A stretch of 64,000 nt of DNA, from positions 21,140 through 85,139 of the forward strand of contig JAJDIT010000005.1 in NCBI GenBank assembly GCA_030266845.1, in the 5' to 3' direction. How positions within the stretch are numbered: the first letter of the stretch is position 1; each line of letters starts with the position of its first letter. The translations under genes and the position numbers were made by a program. The stretch comes from Acholeplasma sp. OttesenSCG-928-E16 (GTDB taxonomy: Bacteria > Bacillota_I > Bacilli_A > Acholeplasmatales > Acholeplasmataceae). The notes beneath the pieces are model-generated. The model saw only the letters and a list, made by a program, of their open reading frames with translations, was not told where the DNA came from and did no database searches. Below, piece by piece: positions 39,298 through 48,426 of the stretch.

Positions 39298-39738
39298 CTA
39301 CTTGTGATAAGGATGATTAATTTTAATCATCAATCCACGATATATTTGTTCAACTAAAAATAGTCTCATAAGTTGATGGGGAAATGTCATTTTAGAAAAT
39401 GATAGTAAATAATTAGCTCTTTTATATACCTCTTCAGATAACCCGTATGATCCCCCAATTACAAATGTAATATTATTATTGCTAGATAGCCATAAATCAA
39501 GCTTATTAGAGAACTCTTCGCTTGATAACATCACACCATTTATCGCTAAGGCAACCAAAAAATCTTTATCATTTACTTTTTCTAGAATCTTTTTCCCTTC
39601 TATATTAATTCCATTAATGTCTTTTTCATCATCTATTTCAATAAATTCAATTTTAAATGATATTTGTTTTTGGTAGTGCTTGATACCTTCATTTAAGTAA
39701 TCTTTTTTAATTTTGCCTACTGATATGATTTTAATCAT
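39298..39738 (-). CDS. rlmH: 23S rRNA pseudouridine-1915 N3-methyltransferase RlmH
   Basis: A 146-aa SPOUT methyltransferase, slightly shorter than the usual 159. KIISVGKIKKDYLNEGIKHY at the start; AINGVMLSSEEFS; the knot FVIGGSYGLSEEVYKRA; FSKMTFPHQLMRLFLVEQIY with RG and NHPYHK at the end, where the C-terminal YHK is characteristic. It methylates the ribosomal decoding-site helix 69. It overlaps the upstream MBL gene by four bases (ATGA). Confidence 0.96.
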   Translation of the reverse strand: MIKIISVGKIKKDYLNEGIKHYQKQISFKIEFIEIDDEKDINGINIEGKKILEKVNDKDFLVALAINGVMLSSEEFSNKLDLWLSSNNNITFVIGGSYGLSEEVYKRANYLLSFSKMTFPHQLMRLFLVEQIYRGLMIKINHPYHK

Positions 39739-40502
39739 ACTTTAATTACCTTTAACCCTTCACATGTTGCAAAATAAACATCTACTAAGTCTGGTCTTTT
39801 TAAGCTTTTTACTAATTCTTTTTCGATTTCCATAATGGAATTGCATTCTTCTGAGATGTGGGCAGCAATAAAGGTTGTTTTTTTGGTTTTTACGACTTGA
39901 TTTAATAAGTAAATAGCATCCTCGTTTGATAAATGTCCTTTATCACCTAGGATCCGTCTTTTTAAATGAAAAGGACGGGTAGAATTAATTAATAAATAAG
40001 GGTGATGATTGGCTTCTAAAACATATAAATCTAAATCCAAAAGCAAGTCATAATATGATTTATGAACATACCCTGTATCTGTTAGGTAAGCCATTTTAGC
40101 TTGATCATCAGAGATTAAAAAACCGATGGGTTCTTTGGCATCATGAAAGGTCATAATTGGATGAATTTTTGTATCATTAACTAAAAAGGGGGAGTCTGCT
40201 TTTATAATATTTATTATATTATCATTTTCAATATCTTTTTTGATAGCTTTATAGGTGCCTTGGGTTAAATATACTTTTTTAATTGTTTGCATTTTTAAAA
40301 GTTGCTTTAAGCCAATTGTATGATCGGTATGTTCGTGGGTTAGTAAAACAGTATCTATTATGTTAATATCAATCTTATTTTCTAGTAGTTTCGCTTTCAT
40401 TTTTGAATAACTAATACCGGCATCAATTAAAATGTGGGTATCTTTAGTTTTTAAATATGTTGCATTTCCTTTTGACCCGCTTGCCAAAATTAGTATTTCC
40501 AT
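39735..40502 (-). CDS. Metallo-beta-lactamase-fold hydrolase, YycJ/WalJ-like
   Basis: A 255-aa protein. MEILILASGSKGNATYLKTK is the characteristic YycJ start; the metal site THEHTDHTIGL (about 58-68) and AYLTDTGYV, EANHHPYLL and AAHISEEC follow. YycJ is a DNA exonuclease-like enzyme of Firmicutes linked to mismatch repair and to the WalRK operon, which is not present here. The ATG at 40502 with GGTGAT before it is preferred to one four codons upstream. First gene of the fourteen-gene run; an extended -10 TGATAAAAT lies just upstream. Confidence 0.9.
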   Translation of the reverse strand: MEILILASGSKGNATYLKTKDTHILIDAGISYSKMKAKLLENKIDINIIDTVLLTHEHTDHTIGLKQLLKMQTIKKVYLTQGTYKAIKKDIENDNIINIIKADSPFLVNDTKIHPIMTFHDAKEPIGFLISDDQAKMAYLTDTGYVHKSYYDLLLDLDLYVLEANHHPYLLINSTRPFHLKRRILGDKGHLSNEDAIYLLNQVVKTKKTTFIAAHISEECNSIMEIEKELVKSLKRPDLVDVYFATCEGLKVIKV

Positions 40503-40592
40503 TATAATCACCATGCGTTATTTTATCATTTTATGCATTTTTTGGGAAGAGTAATAATATTATATATTATGGTTAAATAAGTGAAACAAAAA

Positions 40593-40629
40593 GAAAGTGG
40601 TTGCTTTCACTTTTAAAAAATGCTATATT
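40593..40629 (+). promoter_or_regulatory. Promoter of the 1193-aa lipoprotein with inverted repeat at -35
   Basis: TTGCTT (40601-40606), a 17-base spacer and TATATT (40624-40629) with TGC before it. The -35 box lies in the inverted repeat GAAAG-N6-CTTTC (40593-40608), a possible operator. Confidence 0.55.
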
Positions 40630-40670
40630 ATAAATGCTTGTTTATAAGAAAACGATTAGGAGTGTGGACA

Positions 40671-43600
40671 ATGAGTAACAATTTATTAAAGAAAATTACC
40701 TTAGTGATGCTAGTGGTTATTAGCGTTATTACACTATCAGCATGTAGTGTTGAGGGTGATAGATACGGTAACATAACAAGTGATAAATATTTAAGTGTAG
40801 GTGACTACACAGTAACAAACAAAGATTTATATGATGCTTTTAGACTAGATGCTCAAAGCGTGCTAAAAGAATGGTTTGATGAAACTTTAGTTGAAGAAGA
40901 ACTAACAAAAGTGGATGGAATTATTGCAACTTATACCGCTGATTTCTCTTCTATCGCTGTTGATTCTGATGATTACCCTGTAGTTGAGTGGTTAGAAACT
41001 TTGGCAGTCAATGCTATTTTCGGTTCTACTGCTTATGCTAACTTAGAAACATTGAATCACAACACAAAGCTAATTAGTGCTAATTCTTATGTTGACTCAT
41101 TGACAATTCTTGATAGAGACCTTGATACAACTGGTTTAGTAGGAATCTTAATTGATAAACTAGATGCTTGGTTAGCTGCTGGCGAACCAAAAGAAGATGA
41201 TGATTGGAGAGCTTTCAATCTTCCAAAAGTAGTTTTAGACCAATATCGTTTAACAGCTGCTCAAAAACTTAGAGCTAGAAGTCTATTTAATGATGAAGAA
41301 TTTGACGATGAAGAAAACACCTATTATATTAGTGAAAATGATTTAGTAAACTACTACAACAACAATAAAAAAGGTAAATTTGATGTCGAGGCATTTATCG
41401 TTACATTCGCTAACACAAATGAAGCAAATGCCGCATTAAGAGATCCTTCAATTAATATTAAGAGTACTTCTCGTGGTGAATGGGTAGTTATTCCAGATCC
41501 AAGATATATGAGTGATGCCGAATTAAACACTGATGACTACGCTCATGTTAGACAAGTATTAAATGACTTAAATATAACTTTACAACCTTATAATGCTGGA
41601 CAAAAGAGAATGAGTGAAGCAGATTATAAATCATATTATGATAAGTACAGCATTTCAACTTCAAGAACCGATGGTAAAAAAGATGTAGTTTTAACTGAAG
41701 AACAAGTACTTCAAAAATTCATTGAAATTCGTGAATTAGTTGAAAATGTTGCCTTAACAGATGACCAAAAGAAAGTTAAGTATGAATATACTGATGAAAT
41801 ATTTACTATTAACTCATCTTTACGTTCACATATTTATAGCACTTTAGTTATTCCAGATGGAGAAGATTCAAATGATAAACAATACTCTCCTAGAGTTCAA
41901 TCACTTGGAAATTATGTCTACTTAGCATATAAATATGCTGATTTAAAGCCAGAATTTGAGGATGACCTAATCGTTACTATTGAAAACGAAGACGAGGAAG
42001 AAGAAACAATTTTTAATGTTGATGGACTAAACCCTGACACTTTAGAAACTGATGATAAAACTGAAGCTAGAAAAAAAGCTGCTGAAGATGCTAGAGCTGA
42101 AGTTTACGATGAAGTAAAAGAAAGTAAATTTACCGATGCATACGTAAACACTACTGTTTCTGAATTATATGAAGACAAAAAACCAGTAATCTATGATTCA
42201 AAGATTAAAGTATTCTTTAATTTTGATTACTCTTCTTCAATTACCTTAGGTAGTGGAAGAAATACAGATAAGAATGTTGTTGCTGAATTTGAAGGTAAAA
42301 CTTTCTATGTATCAGATTTATATACAGAAATGGAAAAAATGCGTGGTGTTTCTACTGCTTTAGACGTAGCATTCACTAAACTTATTAGAGACGAATACAA
42401 TGATGAAATCACAAAGAGTGATATTAAAGATTTCCAAGAACAATATAAGACTTTAATCAATAACTTTAGTTCTGACCAATTATCTTCATCAGGATACCCA
42501 GCATCAATGGGTCGTAAAAATTTCTTATTAGTTGCTTTTGGAGCTACTTCTAACGAAACTGCGATTGATAATATGTATGTTATTCCAAAATTAAAAGAAT
42601 TATACTATGCTGACTTAGAAGCACATTACGGTGAAGGCATTTATGAAAAGTTTGCGACATTAGCTGGATTACAATATGATAACTATAAATCAATAACTGG
42701 TTCACACTTATTAGTTTATATTGATAGAGATTTAGATGGTTCTCCAGATGATCCAAATGATTTAAATATTATCTCTGAAGCTGATAGATTAGCCTTAGAA
42801 AAAGATATTATTAGATTAATTAAAATCATTTACAACCGTTTAGGTGATTATACTACATTAGATATCGGCTTTAATGCGATTATTACAGAGTATGATGCCG
42901 TTAATAGAGTAGCTGCTCCTATTACTCCGAATGATCTAAATGAAGGTACTTCTTCATATGATGCAATTTGGCGTGAATTCAAACAAAAAGGTATTTACTT
43001 AAAGTATGAATCATTATCAGCAATTACTAACACAACTAATACACCAGCTTCTCAAAGCTATGACCAAGCATTCGTTGACCGTTTAATGCATTTACATGGT
43101 TCAATGAAAGAGTTCATTAACCAAGACGGACAAGTTCCTGGCGATAAAGGTGTATTCCCATTCTTAGATAGCTATAGTGCAATCGAAGGAGATTCAACAG
43201 GTGTTGATCAAAATCTTATTAATAATGTAAGAAGTACATTTGGATGGCACTTCATTAGCATTACATCATTATCTTACCCTACAAGCGCTAAAGCGTTCCG
43301 TGTAAACGATGATGATGAAGATCCTGTTTATATTTCTGATTACGAAGATGCATTTGGTAACCAATTAAAAGCTTATAACAACAATGACCAACTATCAGCT
43401 GATCAAATCCAAATTTATATTGAAGAATCAGCTTCTGAATATGGTGTACAAAGCTTACCTTCTACTGTTTCAACAGCAATTTCTTCTTACTTTACACCAA
43501 TTAAGACTAAATACGATGGAACAACAATGCAAAGAGAGTTACTAATTAGATACGTATTAGACCAACACAATGGTTCATTCGCTAATACTGCTCAAAGTGA

Positions 43601-44252
43601 TTTTGCAGACCAAATAAGAGCAATCAATAGACGTCAAATTGAAGAATATAATACTCTTCCTGGCTTAGAAGCTGTTGATTCATGGAATGCTTTATGGGCA
43701 AGCTGGTGGGATGTATTAGAAAGTAATACAATAGTCGCACCTAACCTTGTTCACATTATTGGTGAAGAAGCTCCAGATTACTTAAAAGATGTTAAAGTAG
43801 TTGATCAATTCAACAAGGAAGTTGAAGTTAGCGTTTCTGTTGATAGTAGCGATGTCAAATTAGCTAGTGATACTGATAAAGGTATCTATAACGTCGTTTA
43901 TACAGCTACTGTTGATGGTAAAACTATAACTAAGACTGTTACAGTTAGAGTAGTTGAAAGCGAAATTGATGAAGATGAAGTTGATGAAGCAGCACCATCA
44001 TTAGATATTAATGATGCTACTGATATCATCGTTACAGTAGGCAGCAGTTTAGATGACTTAGTCACTCTAATTAGAGGTAGAGTTTCTGCAACTGATGCTG
44101 CTGATGGTAATTTAACAAGTCAAATTAGTATTAATACTAAATGGGTTGACTTAAATACTAAGACAACTTCTGGTGGATATATTGTAATATTAACTGTTAC
44201 TGACTCATCAGGTAATGAAGTTGTTAAGACTTTAGTTGTTAGAGTACAATAA
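40671..44252 (+). CDS. Large lipoprotein, possible SurA/PrsA-like foldase with Ig-like domains
   Basis: A 1193-aa lipoprotein: signal MSNNLLKKITLVMLVVISVI, lipobox LSAC. The start at 40671 has AGGAG and the signal peptide; an upstream in-frame ATG (40620) lies in front of the -10 box and is rejected. Residues 30-1010 are helical and acidic. YLSVGDYTVTNKDLYDAFR near the start resembles the N-terminus of SurA/PrsA chaperones. The C-terminus holds two Ig-like domains of the DUF5011/HYR type (about 1030-1100, VVDQFNKEVEVSVSV; and about 1115-1193, SATDAADGNLTSQISI). Not matched to a named enzyme; no complete PpiC domain could be identified by eye. Single-gene transcript ending at a strong terminator. 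Surface location is certain, role is inferred. Confidence 0.75.
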   Translation: MSNNLLKKITLVMLVVISVITLSACSVEGDRYGNITSDKYLSVGDYTVTNKDLYDAFRLDAQSVLKEWFDETLVEEELTKVDGIIATYTADFSSIAVDSDDYPVVEWLETLAVNAIFGSTAYANLETLNHNTKLISANSYVDSLTILDRDLDTTGLVGILIDKLDAWLAAGEPKEDDDWRAFNLPKVVLDQYRLTAAQKLRARSLFNDEEFDDEENTYYISENDLVNYYNNNKKGKFDVEAFIVTFANTNEANAALRDPSINIKSTSRGEWVVIPDPRYMSDAELNTDDYAHVRQVLNDLNITLQPYNAGQKRMSEADYKSYYDKYSISTSRTDGKKDVVLTEEQVLQKFIEIRELVENVALTDDQKKVKYEYTDEIFTINSSLRSHIYSTLVIPDGEDSNDKQYSPRVQSLGNYVYLAYKYADLKPEFEDDLIVTIENEDEEEETIFNVDGLNPDTLETDDKTEARKKAAEDARAEVYDEVKESKFTDAYVNTTVSELYEDKKPVIYDSKIKVFFNFDYSSSITLGSGRNTDKNVVAEFEGKTFYVSDLYTEMEKMRGVSTALDVAFTKLIRDEYNDEITKSDIKDFQEQYKTLINNFSSDQLSSSGYPASMGRKNFLLVAFGATSNETAIDNMYVIPKLKELYYADLEAHYGEGIYEKFATLAGLQYDNYKSITGSHLLVYIDRDLDGSPDDPNDLNIISEADRLALEKDIIRLIKIIYNRLGDYTTLDIGFNAIITEYDAVNRVAAPITPNDLNEGTSSYDAIWREFKQKGIYLKYESLSAITNTTNTPASQSYDQAFVDRLMHLHGSMKEFINQDGQVPGDKGVFPFLDSYSAIEGDSTGVDQNLINNVRSTFGWHFISITSLSYPTSAKAFRVNDDDEDPVYISDYEDAFGNQLKAYNNNDQLSADQIQIYIEESASEYGVQSLPSTVSTAISSYFTPIKTKYDGTTMQRELLIRYVLDQHNGSFANTAQSDFADQIRAINRRQIEEYNTLPGLEAVDSWNALWASWWDVLESNTIVAPNLVHIIGEEAPDYLKDVKVVDQFNKEVEVSVSVDSSDVKLASDTDKGIYNVVYTATVDGKTITKTVTVRVVESEIDEDEVDEAAPSLDINDATDIIVTVGSSLDDLVTLIRGRVSATDAADGNLTSQISINTKWVDLNTKTTSGGYIVILTVTDSSGNEVVKTLVVRVQ

Positions 44253-44265
44253 AACCTATAAGATT

Positions 44266-44293
44266 AGTGGAATCAAACGATTCCACTTTTTTT
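44266..44293 (+). terminator. Terminator of the 1193-aa lipoprotein gene
   Basis: AGTGGAATC-AAAC-GATTCCACT followed by seven Ts. Confidence 0.9.
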
Positions 44294-44310
44294 ATTAATA
44301 TAAGTATTTT

Positions 44311-44343
44311 TTAAAAAATATAGCAGCCAAATTGGCTGCTATA
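44311..44343 (-). terminator. Terminator of the degV-cca-pullulanase-yhaM operon
   Basis: TAGCAGCC-AAATT-GGCTGCTA (44321-44341), extendable by flanking A/T pairs, with a U run on the minus strand. It begins two bases after the yhaM stop. Confidence 0.85.
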
Positions 44344-44344
44344 T

Positions 44345-45274
44345 CTATTTTTTTACCTTCGATTTATAAAACTTCAATTTATCTAATGCCGCAACTGGTG
44401 CTGTCCATTCTCCCTCTTCAATACCCATCAACTCATCACCTAAAACCGTGAATTTAGAGTCAATAGAATCAATATACCACAACATTAGTGCTTCACCAAC
44501 CATTGGTTTTTTAGGAGAACCAAAATTGTATTGGCCATGATGAGAAATCATCATATGTTTTAATAATAAAGCTTCCTCAGTTTCTTGATGTCCCAATATG
44601 ATTGCCGCTTCATCAATATCAATAGCCCCCATTACAAGATGACCAATTAATTGTCCTTCTGTTGTATATTCGCCATCAACACCCGTCATTTCATTGATTT
44701 TACCCATATCGTGCAATATTATGCCAGCATTTAGTAAATCAGCATTTAAATAAGGATAAGCAACAACTATTGGTTTTGTAAGCTTTAGCATACATAGTGT
44801 ATGATACGCTAATCCTCCCACATATGCGTGATGGAACTTTGTTCCACCCGGATGTGTGAAAAATTTGTTTTTGTTTTTTTGGTAAATAAGATCCGTTATC
44901 TCTTTTAATACCTTATTATTTATCCCCTTAATACAAGCTTCTATTTTCTTTTCCATATCAGTTAGAGAAAGCGGGGCATATCGATAAAAAACAGTCATTA
45001 TATCCTCTAGCTTTTTTCCATCATAAATTTCTTCAATTGGAACTGCGTTGATAAGTTTTAAAATAATGTCATTACTATCATTTTTCTTGATACCTAACAC
45101 TTCAAACTGGAAGATCTTACCGATATATAATCCGTTTTTAGCGTAATCATCGGTTTTTAAATTGACTCTTTCTTCATTTTCTAATAAAACGGTAATGTTT
45201 TTAAAATTGGCACCCTTATTGATTCCCTCAATCTTGCCAACTATAAAATATTGTTTTCCTTCTACTCTATCCAT
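44345..45274 (-). CDS. yhaM: 3'-5' exoribonuclease YhaM
   Basis: A 309-aa protein: N-terminal OB-fold (about 5-85; GKQYFIVGKIEGINKGANFK) and an HD domain (about 140-290) with HHAYVGGLAYHTLCM, IILHDMGKINEM, LGHQETEEALLLKHMMISHHG. YhaM degrades RNA and single-stranded DNA from the 3' end in a metal-dependent way. Two starts are possible: 45295, or 45274 with AAAGGAGC six bases before it and an eight-base stop/start overlap with the pullulanase gene (ATGGATAG); the second is preferred. Confidence 0.92.
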   Translation of the reverse strand: MDRVEGKQYFIVGKIEGINKGANFKNITVLLENEERVNLKTDDYAKNGLYIGKIFQFEVLGIKKNDSNDIILKLINAVPIEEIYDGKKLEDIMTVFYRYAPLSLTDMEKKIEACIKGINNKVLKEITDLIYQKNKNKFFTHPGGTKFHHAYVGGLAYHTLCMLKLTKPIVVAYPYLNADLLNAGIILHDMGKINEMTGVDGEYTTEGQLIGHLVMGAIDIDEAAIILGHQETEEALLLKHMMISHHGQYNFGSPKKPMVGEALMLWYIDSIDSKFTVLGDELMGIEEGEWTAPVAALDKLKFYKSKVKK

Positions 45275-47261
45275 TATTAGCTCCTTTATAAACATACACT
45301 CCTACATGTTTAATCAAAAATGATTTATTGATATTTTCTGTATTTTGATAACCATCAAAAATCTCTACAACTTCATTATCAAAATTAATCGTTTCCTCTT
45401 TTTCTTTCATCTTAAAATAAACATAATATATTTTATCATCTTTTTGTAAGGAAAAGAAGTTTTTGGATATTTCTTTAATTTGATTTTTGATTGCATCATT
45501 AGAATCCATCCTAAAACAATCGTGCTCTTTTCTTAACCTAATTAGTTCTTTTAAATATTTGATAGTGCCTTTACTTTCGCTTAATAAAGAGTAGTCAAAA
45601 CCATTGATTAAATCTCCACTATTATAGGAATTTTCATTGTATTTTTTGGTTCTTAAAAACTCGTCTCCACCTTGAATAAATGGGACTCCTTGACTTAATA
45701 TAATAAATGCGAAAGATAGCTTAATAGCGTCCGCAATAAATACGCTAGACCCATTTGAAGAGATTCGATCGAATAGTGTTAGTCCATCATGACATGACAA
45801 ATAATTGATGGATTTTTTGGGACTATCAAAAAGACTTGGAGTGCCCATTAAGAATTCGCTAAAATCGCCTTGTAAAGACTTTATCACATTATGAAATCCT
45901 TCTCTAAAATGATCATTAAAATGGGCTACTTCCATTTTATCTTGATTACTCATGTTAGCCCTTAAATCCTTTTTCAAAGGGCATTCCATGTTCCATCCTT
46001 CACCATATAAGATAGCCTTATTATTAATACTTTTTGATAACTTATAAACTTCATTAATCGTCTTAATATCAAGTAACCCCATTAAATCAAATCTAAATCC
46101 ATCCACATGGTAAAATTCTAAAAAATGTTTGGTTGCCTGTAAGATTAAATGTTTGGTCATATTCTTTTCGGTTGCGACATCATTATCAAGTCCACTAGAG
46201 ATCGTCTTAATTCCATTTTGATCATAGCGATAATAATATCCAGGCACTAATGAATTAAAAGGAAATGTCTTTTCTAGATACACATGATTATATACCACAT
46301 CAATAACAACTAAAAGACCAATGCCATGCATATAATCAATCACTCTTTTAAATTCATTAATCCTTGTCTTAGGATCTTTTGGATTAGATGAATATGATCC
46401 TTCTAGTGCTAAATATTGACTAGGATTATACCCCCAGTTATAAGCCTTTTTATTTAGCTCATTCACTTCTTCATAATCATTTATTGGAAGGAATTGAACA
46501 TGAGTTACTCCAAGACTTCTGATATAATCAAGTGGTTTATTCCCATTTAATAACCCAAGGAATTCACCCTTATTTTCATTATTAGTTAGACTAGATAGAT
46601 CTCTAATATGAGCTTCATAGATAACTGAGTCTAAAATATTACCTGAAAAATGAGGTCTTTCATTTTTCACTTGATACATGGAATCTAAATTAATAATGGC
46701 GTTATATTTACCGTTTGCCGTACTAGCGATAGCGTATGGGTCTAATACCTTTTTGAATACTTTATTCCTTTTAACATTAAGGTAATATAAATAGTTATCA
46801 TAATCACCATCTAGTTTAACTTCCCATACCCCTTTTTGATTATATGTAAATTTCTTCTTCTCTTTCTTTTTTGGTGATTTAAAATAAACCAATTCTAAAT
46901 CTTTAATAACTGGCGACCATACTTTAACGATTGTGTTTTCTTTACTATATGTAACCCCAAGATCTAATTTTTCATATTTGAATTCTTCATCAAATCTTTT
47001 GGTTCTAACAATTTTCCCTGACTTTATTAAGGATTTATGGTTATGATAAAAAAGGTAATTGTTGTCAACCAATAAAAGGTCCATTTGATATTCTAAGATA
47101 AATTTTATCGATTCCTGATAATCTATTTTTTGAATTATTTTTAATCGTTCTTTTTGATGTGGAGTTTTTAAATAAAACTCATCATTATTAGCAATCAAAG
47201 ACTTATCAATTATAACAGTTATTATGCCATAATCATCAAGATATGAATCAAACTTTTTCAT
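45267..47261 (-). CDS. pulA: Cytoplasmic type I pullulanase (GH13_14)
   Basis: A 664-aa debranching enzyme without signal peptide. N-terminal domain (1-95), CBM48 (about 100-185), barrel from about 210. Signature YNWGYNP (274-280), region I DVVYNHVYL, II GFRFDLMGL with Asp392, III LYGEGWNM with Glu421, IV CHDGLTLFDR. It hydrolyses alpha-1,6 links in imported branched dextrins, completing the MalQ/phosphorylase route. Its paralogue at 15656-18505 acts outside. The operon partners (cca, degV, yhaM) are not sugar genes, and no LacI-type site was seen upstream of degV, so it may be expressed constitutively. Confidence 0.95.
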   Translation of the reverse strand: MKKFDSYLDDYGIITVIIDKSLIANNDEFYLKTPHQKERLKIIQKIDYQESIKFILEYQMDLLLVDNNYLFYHNHKSLIKSGKIVRTKRFDEEFKYEKLDLGVTYSKENTIVKVWSPVIKDLELVYFKSPKKKEKKKFTYNQKGVWEVKLDGDYDNYLYYLNVKRNKVFKKVLDPYAIASTANGKYNAIINLDSMYQVKNERPHFSGNILDSVIYEAHIRDLSSLTNNENKGEFLGLLNGNKPLDYIRSLGVTHVQFLPINDYEEVNELNKKAYNWGYNPSQYLALEGSYSSNPKDPKTRINEFKRVIDYMHGIGLLVVIDVVYNHVYLEKTFPFNSLVPGYYYRYDQNGIKTISSGLDNDVATEKNMTKHLILQATKHFLEFYHVDGFRFDLMGLLDIKTINEVYKLSKSINNKAILYGEGWNMECPLKKDLRANMSNQDKMEVAHFNDHFREGFHNVIKSLQGDFSEFLMGTPSLFDSPKKSINYLSCHDGLTLFDRISSNGSSVFIADAIKLSFAFIILSQGVPFIQGGDEFLRTKKYNENSYNSGDLINGFDYSLLSESKGTIKYLKELIRLRKEHDCFRMDSNDAIKNQIKEISKNFFSLQKDDKIYYVYFKMKEKEETINFDNEVVEIFDGYQNTENINKSFLIKHVGVYVYKGANNG

Positions 47262-47264
47262 GTT

Positions 47265-48425
47265 TTAGATAAACCCTCTTTCTTTTAAAACATTTATTAA
47301 TTCTTCTTTAGTATTTTTGATTTTTTTATCTAAAACCATTTTTACTAAATCGTTTTGAAGTTCTTTTAGCCAAGCACCTGCTTTTTTATTAGTAAGCGAT
47401 AAAATTTCTTGAGCCCTTAGTTTTAAATCTAAGTCGCTTTTTAGTGGTAGTTTATCATAATCTTCAATAATATATTTAGTTAATAATTTTGATCTTCCTA
47501 AGAAAAAATTGGCTTTATTAGCTAAAATACACATTTCAACCCCATATGTAAACAAGACATTATTATCAAAAGATAAATGCATATTAGCTAAATTAGAAGC
47601 TGTTTGATACATATGACGATGTTTATTAGAAAAAGGATAATAACTAGGAACCCCTCCGTTTAAGGCAAAACAAGCGGTAAAGAAAACATCGACATATGGT
47701 AATTCCTTAGCTTCAATAAAAAAACTAACCCCTTTTTCTAAACCAGGTAATACTTTTGAAATACCTGTCGTATCTAGCGTTTTTAAGGCTCTTTTGAAGT
47801 ATTTTCCTTTAATAGTTTTAATTAGCTCCATTAAAACTCGCTCTTTAGAGATGTTTAGAATGTCTTCTTTTTGTTCTTCCATAGCGATTCTTGTTTCTTT
47901 TTCGATTTGAAAGCCTAGTTTACTTTGAAAATAAACAGCTCTTAAAATTCTTAAAGCATCTTCTTTAAATCTTTTTCTTGGGTCGCCGATAGCTCTAATA
48001 ACTTTTTTTTCTAAATCTGCCCTTCCATCGACAAAATCAACTACTTTTAGGTTTTCATCCATCAATAACCCATTAATCGTAAAATCACGTCTTAAGACAT
48101 CATCATATGCATTATCTCCATAGATGACTTGACTTGGATGCCTATTGTCTAAATACTCGCCATCAGTTCTAAAAGTAGTTACTTCTATTTGTTCATCAAG
48201 CAAATAAATAGTAACCGTTCCATACTTAATCCCGGTTGGTTTGCTGGATGAAAAAACCCTTGAAACTTCGAAGGGTTTGGCGTTAGTTGTTATATCAATA
48301 TCGTTTGTTTCTCTTTTCAGCAAGTAATCTCTTACTGCTCCGCCCACGATATAAGCTTGATATCCATTTTCTTTTAAAATGTTAATAGCTTTAGTAGCGG
48401 CATTCATTTTAGTTTGATTCGACAC
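47265..48425 (-). CDS. cca: CCA tRNA nucleotidyltransferase
   Basis: A 386-aa class II nucleotidyltransferase. YIVGGAVRDYLLKRETNDID carries the catalytic Asp pair; RRDFTINGLLMD, FVDGRADLEKKVIRAIGDP and FKEDALRILRAVYFQSKLGF follow, then a helical body and tail. It builds or repairs the 3' CCA of tRNA; poly(A) polymerase is the alternative within the family, less likely at this length in Firmicutes. I chose the GTG start at 48425, one base after the degV stop, with GAGGA in front; a longer frame to 48482 would lie inside degV. Confidence 0.9.
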   Translation of the reverse strand: MSNQTKMNAATKAINILKENGYQAYIVGGAVRDYLLKRETNDIDITTNAKPFEVSRVFSSSKPTGIKYGTVTIYLLDEQIEVTTFRTDGEYLDNRHPSQVIYGDNAYDDVLRRDFTINGLLMDENLKVVDFVDGRADLEKKVIRAIGDPRKRFKEDALRILRAVYFQSKLGFQIEKETRIAMEEQKEDILNISKERVLMELIKTIKGKYFKRALKTLDTTGISKVLPGLEKGVSFFIEAKELPYVDVFFTACFALNGGVPSYYPFSNKHRHMYQTASNLANMHLSFDNNVLFTYGVEMCILANKANFFLGRSKLLTKYIIEDYDKLPLKSDLDLKLRAQEILSLTNKKAGAWLKELQNDLVKMVLDKKIKNTKEELINVLKERGFI

Positions 48426-48426
48426 T

